Assembly (NCBI GenBank): GCA_937997955.1
Contig: CALLDR010000100.1
Span: 1 to 5,962 of the forward strand
Length of the DNA: 5,962 bases
DNA from: an uncultured Emergencia sp.
Lineage (GTDB): Bacteria; Bacillota; Clostridia; Peptostreptococcales; Anaerovoracaceae
Reading direction: 5' to 3'
Shown piece after piece: positions 5,700 to 5,962 of this stretch. The first letter of the stretch is position 1. Every line of letters begins with the position of its first letter. The position numbers and the translations under genes were made by a program. Under the pieces are notes generated by a model. That model ran no database searches. It was not told the DNA's origin and saw nothing but the letters and a program-made list of their open reading frames with translations.

Positions 5700-5962
5700 C
5701 TATAACTGGTCGATCTCCTCCAGGCTGAGTTCCGTCGCAGCCGCGATTTCCTCAGGCTCCATGCCGGCGGCCTTCAGCTTGCAGGCGATTTCCCTTCTGG
5801 CGTTGATATCTCCCTGCTGCTCGCCAGCTTTCTGCCCTTCAAGCCGTCCGACTTCCCGGCCGGCTTTTTCGCCTTCGAGCCGCCCGATCTTTTCACCCTC
5901 AAGCCGGCCTTCCTCTCTGGCCAGGTATTCCATATGCTTCACATGCTCCTCGAACGTCACGT
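5700..5962 (-). CDS. Rpn-family recombination-promoting nuclease / PD-(D/E)XK transposase-like protein, C-terminal part only
   Basis: The frame is open to the right edge, so the N-terminal part is missing; a GTG at 5960 is more likely an internal valine than a start. About 86 residues remain. After FEEHVKHMEYLAREEG comes a repetitive charged tail, GRLEGEKIGRLEGEKAG, then GREVGRLEGQKAGEQQG, and finally REIACKLKAAGMEPEEIAAATELSLEEIDQL. This layout, an EG-(R/K)-x-EG repeat followed by an 'IAxKLxxxGxxxExIAxATxLSxEEIxxL' end, is the usual C-terminus of Rpn/YhgA-like proteins, whose N-terminal half is a PD-(D/E)XK nuclease domain. Those proteins are linked to recombination or defence and are often multicopy in Clostridia. 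The catalytic domain is outside the window, so activity cannot be judged. It ends in TAG at 5700-5702; the likely terminator is the long hairpin about 130 bases further on. Confidence 0.72.
   Translation of the reverse strand, partial: VTFEEHVKHMEYLAREEGRLEGEKIGRLEGEKAGREVGRLEGQKAGEQQGDINARREIACKLKAAGMEPEEIAAATELSLEEIDQL
5826..5909 (-). repeat. Coding repeat encoding GRLEGEK-type units
   Basis: Within the Rpn-like tail the minus strand encodes GRLEGEKI, GRLEGEKA, a short GREV unit and GRLEGQKA. The unit is eight residues (24 bases) with an inner four-residue rhythm of glycine. Such tails vary in copy number between paralogues, which suggests slippage or recombination; that is inference here. 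Confidence 0.65.

Overview
The window looks like chromosomal DNA from an anaerobic, fermentative member of the Clostridia (Firmicutes). The evidence is strong AGGAGG-type ribosome binding sites, moderate GC content (a little over half by eye), a fermentative acyl-CoA gene pair, clostridial-style PurA and PurB proteins, and the tail of an Rpn/PD-(D/E)XK 'transposase-like' nuclease. The lineage below class is inference only. I see no tRNA, rRNA, CRISPR array, insertion sequence or recognisable riboswitch.

Left block (1-1222, plus strand): the 3' end of a CoA-transferase beta subunit, then a complete NAD-dependent 3-hydroxyacyl-CoA (3-hydroxybutyryl-CoA-like) dehydrogenase 15 bases downstream. 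These are probably the last two genes of an operon handling C4 acyl-CoA intermediates. A near-symmetrical hairpin at 1254-1292 separates this block from the convergent minus-strand block and can terminate transcription in both directions.

Central block (1342-5461, minus strand): a strong sigma-A-type promoter (TTGAAA, 17-base spacer, TATAAT), a roughly 100-base structured leader, then purB, purA and alr in that order. PurA and PurB catalyse consecutive steps of the AMP branch (IMP to adenylosuccinate to AMP), and PurB also acts earlier in IMP synthesis. Alr supplies D-alanine for peptidoglycan. The purB-purA gap is 27 bases. The purA-alr gap is 93 bases and holds a GC-rich hairpin without a U-tract, so co-transcription of alr is plausible but not certain.

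Right edge (5494-5962, minus strand): the C-terminal end of an Rpn-family nuclease-like gene with a repetitive Gly/Glu/Lys/Arg-rich tail, about 130 bases with no clear gene, then a long imperfect hairpin followed by a T-run that most likely terminates that unit just before the purB promoter.

This is largely ordinary housekeeping DNA and I do not see a new system. The points most worth a second look are the intergenic stretch 5353-5699 (long hairpin, promoter with an inverted repeat at the start site, structured leader), the codon-use shift in the last 50 codons of purB, and the close resemblance of this PurB to animal-type adenylosuccinate lyase.
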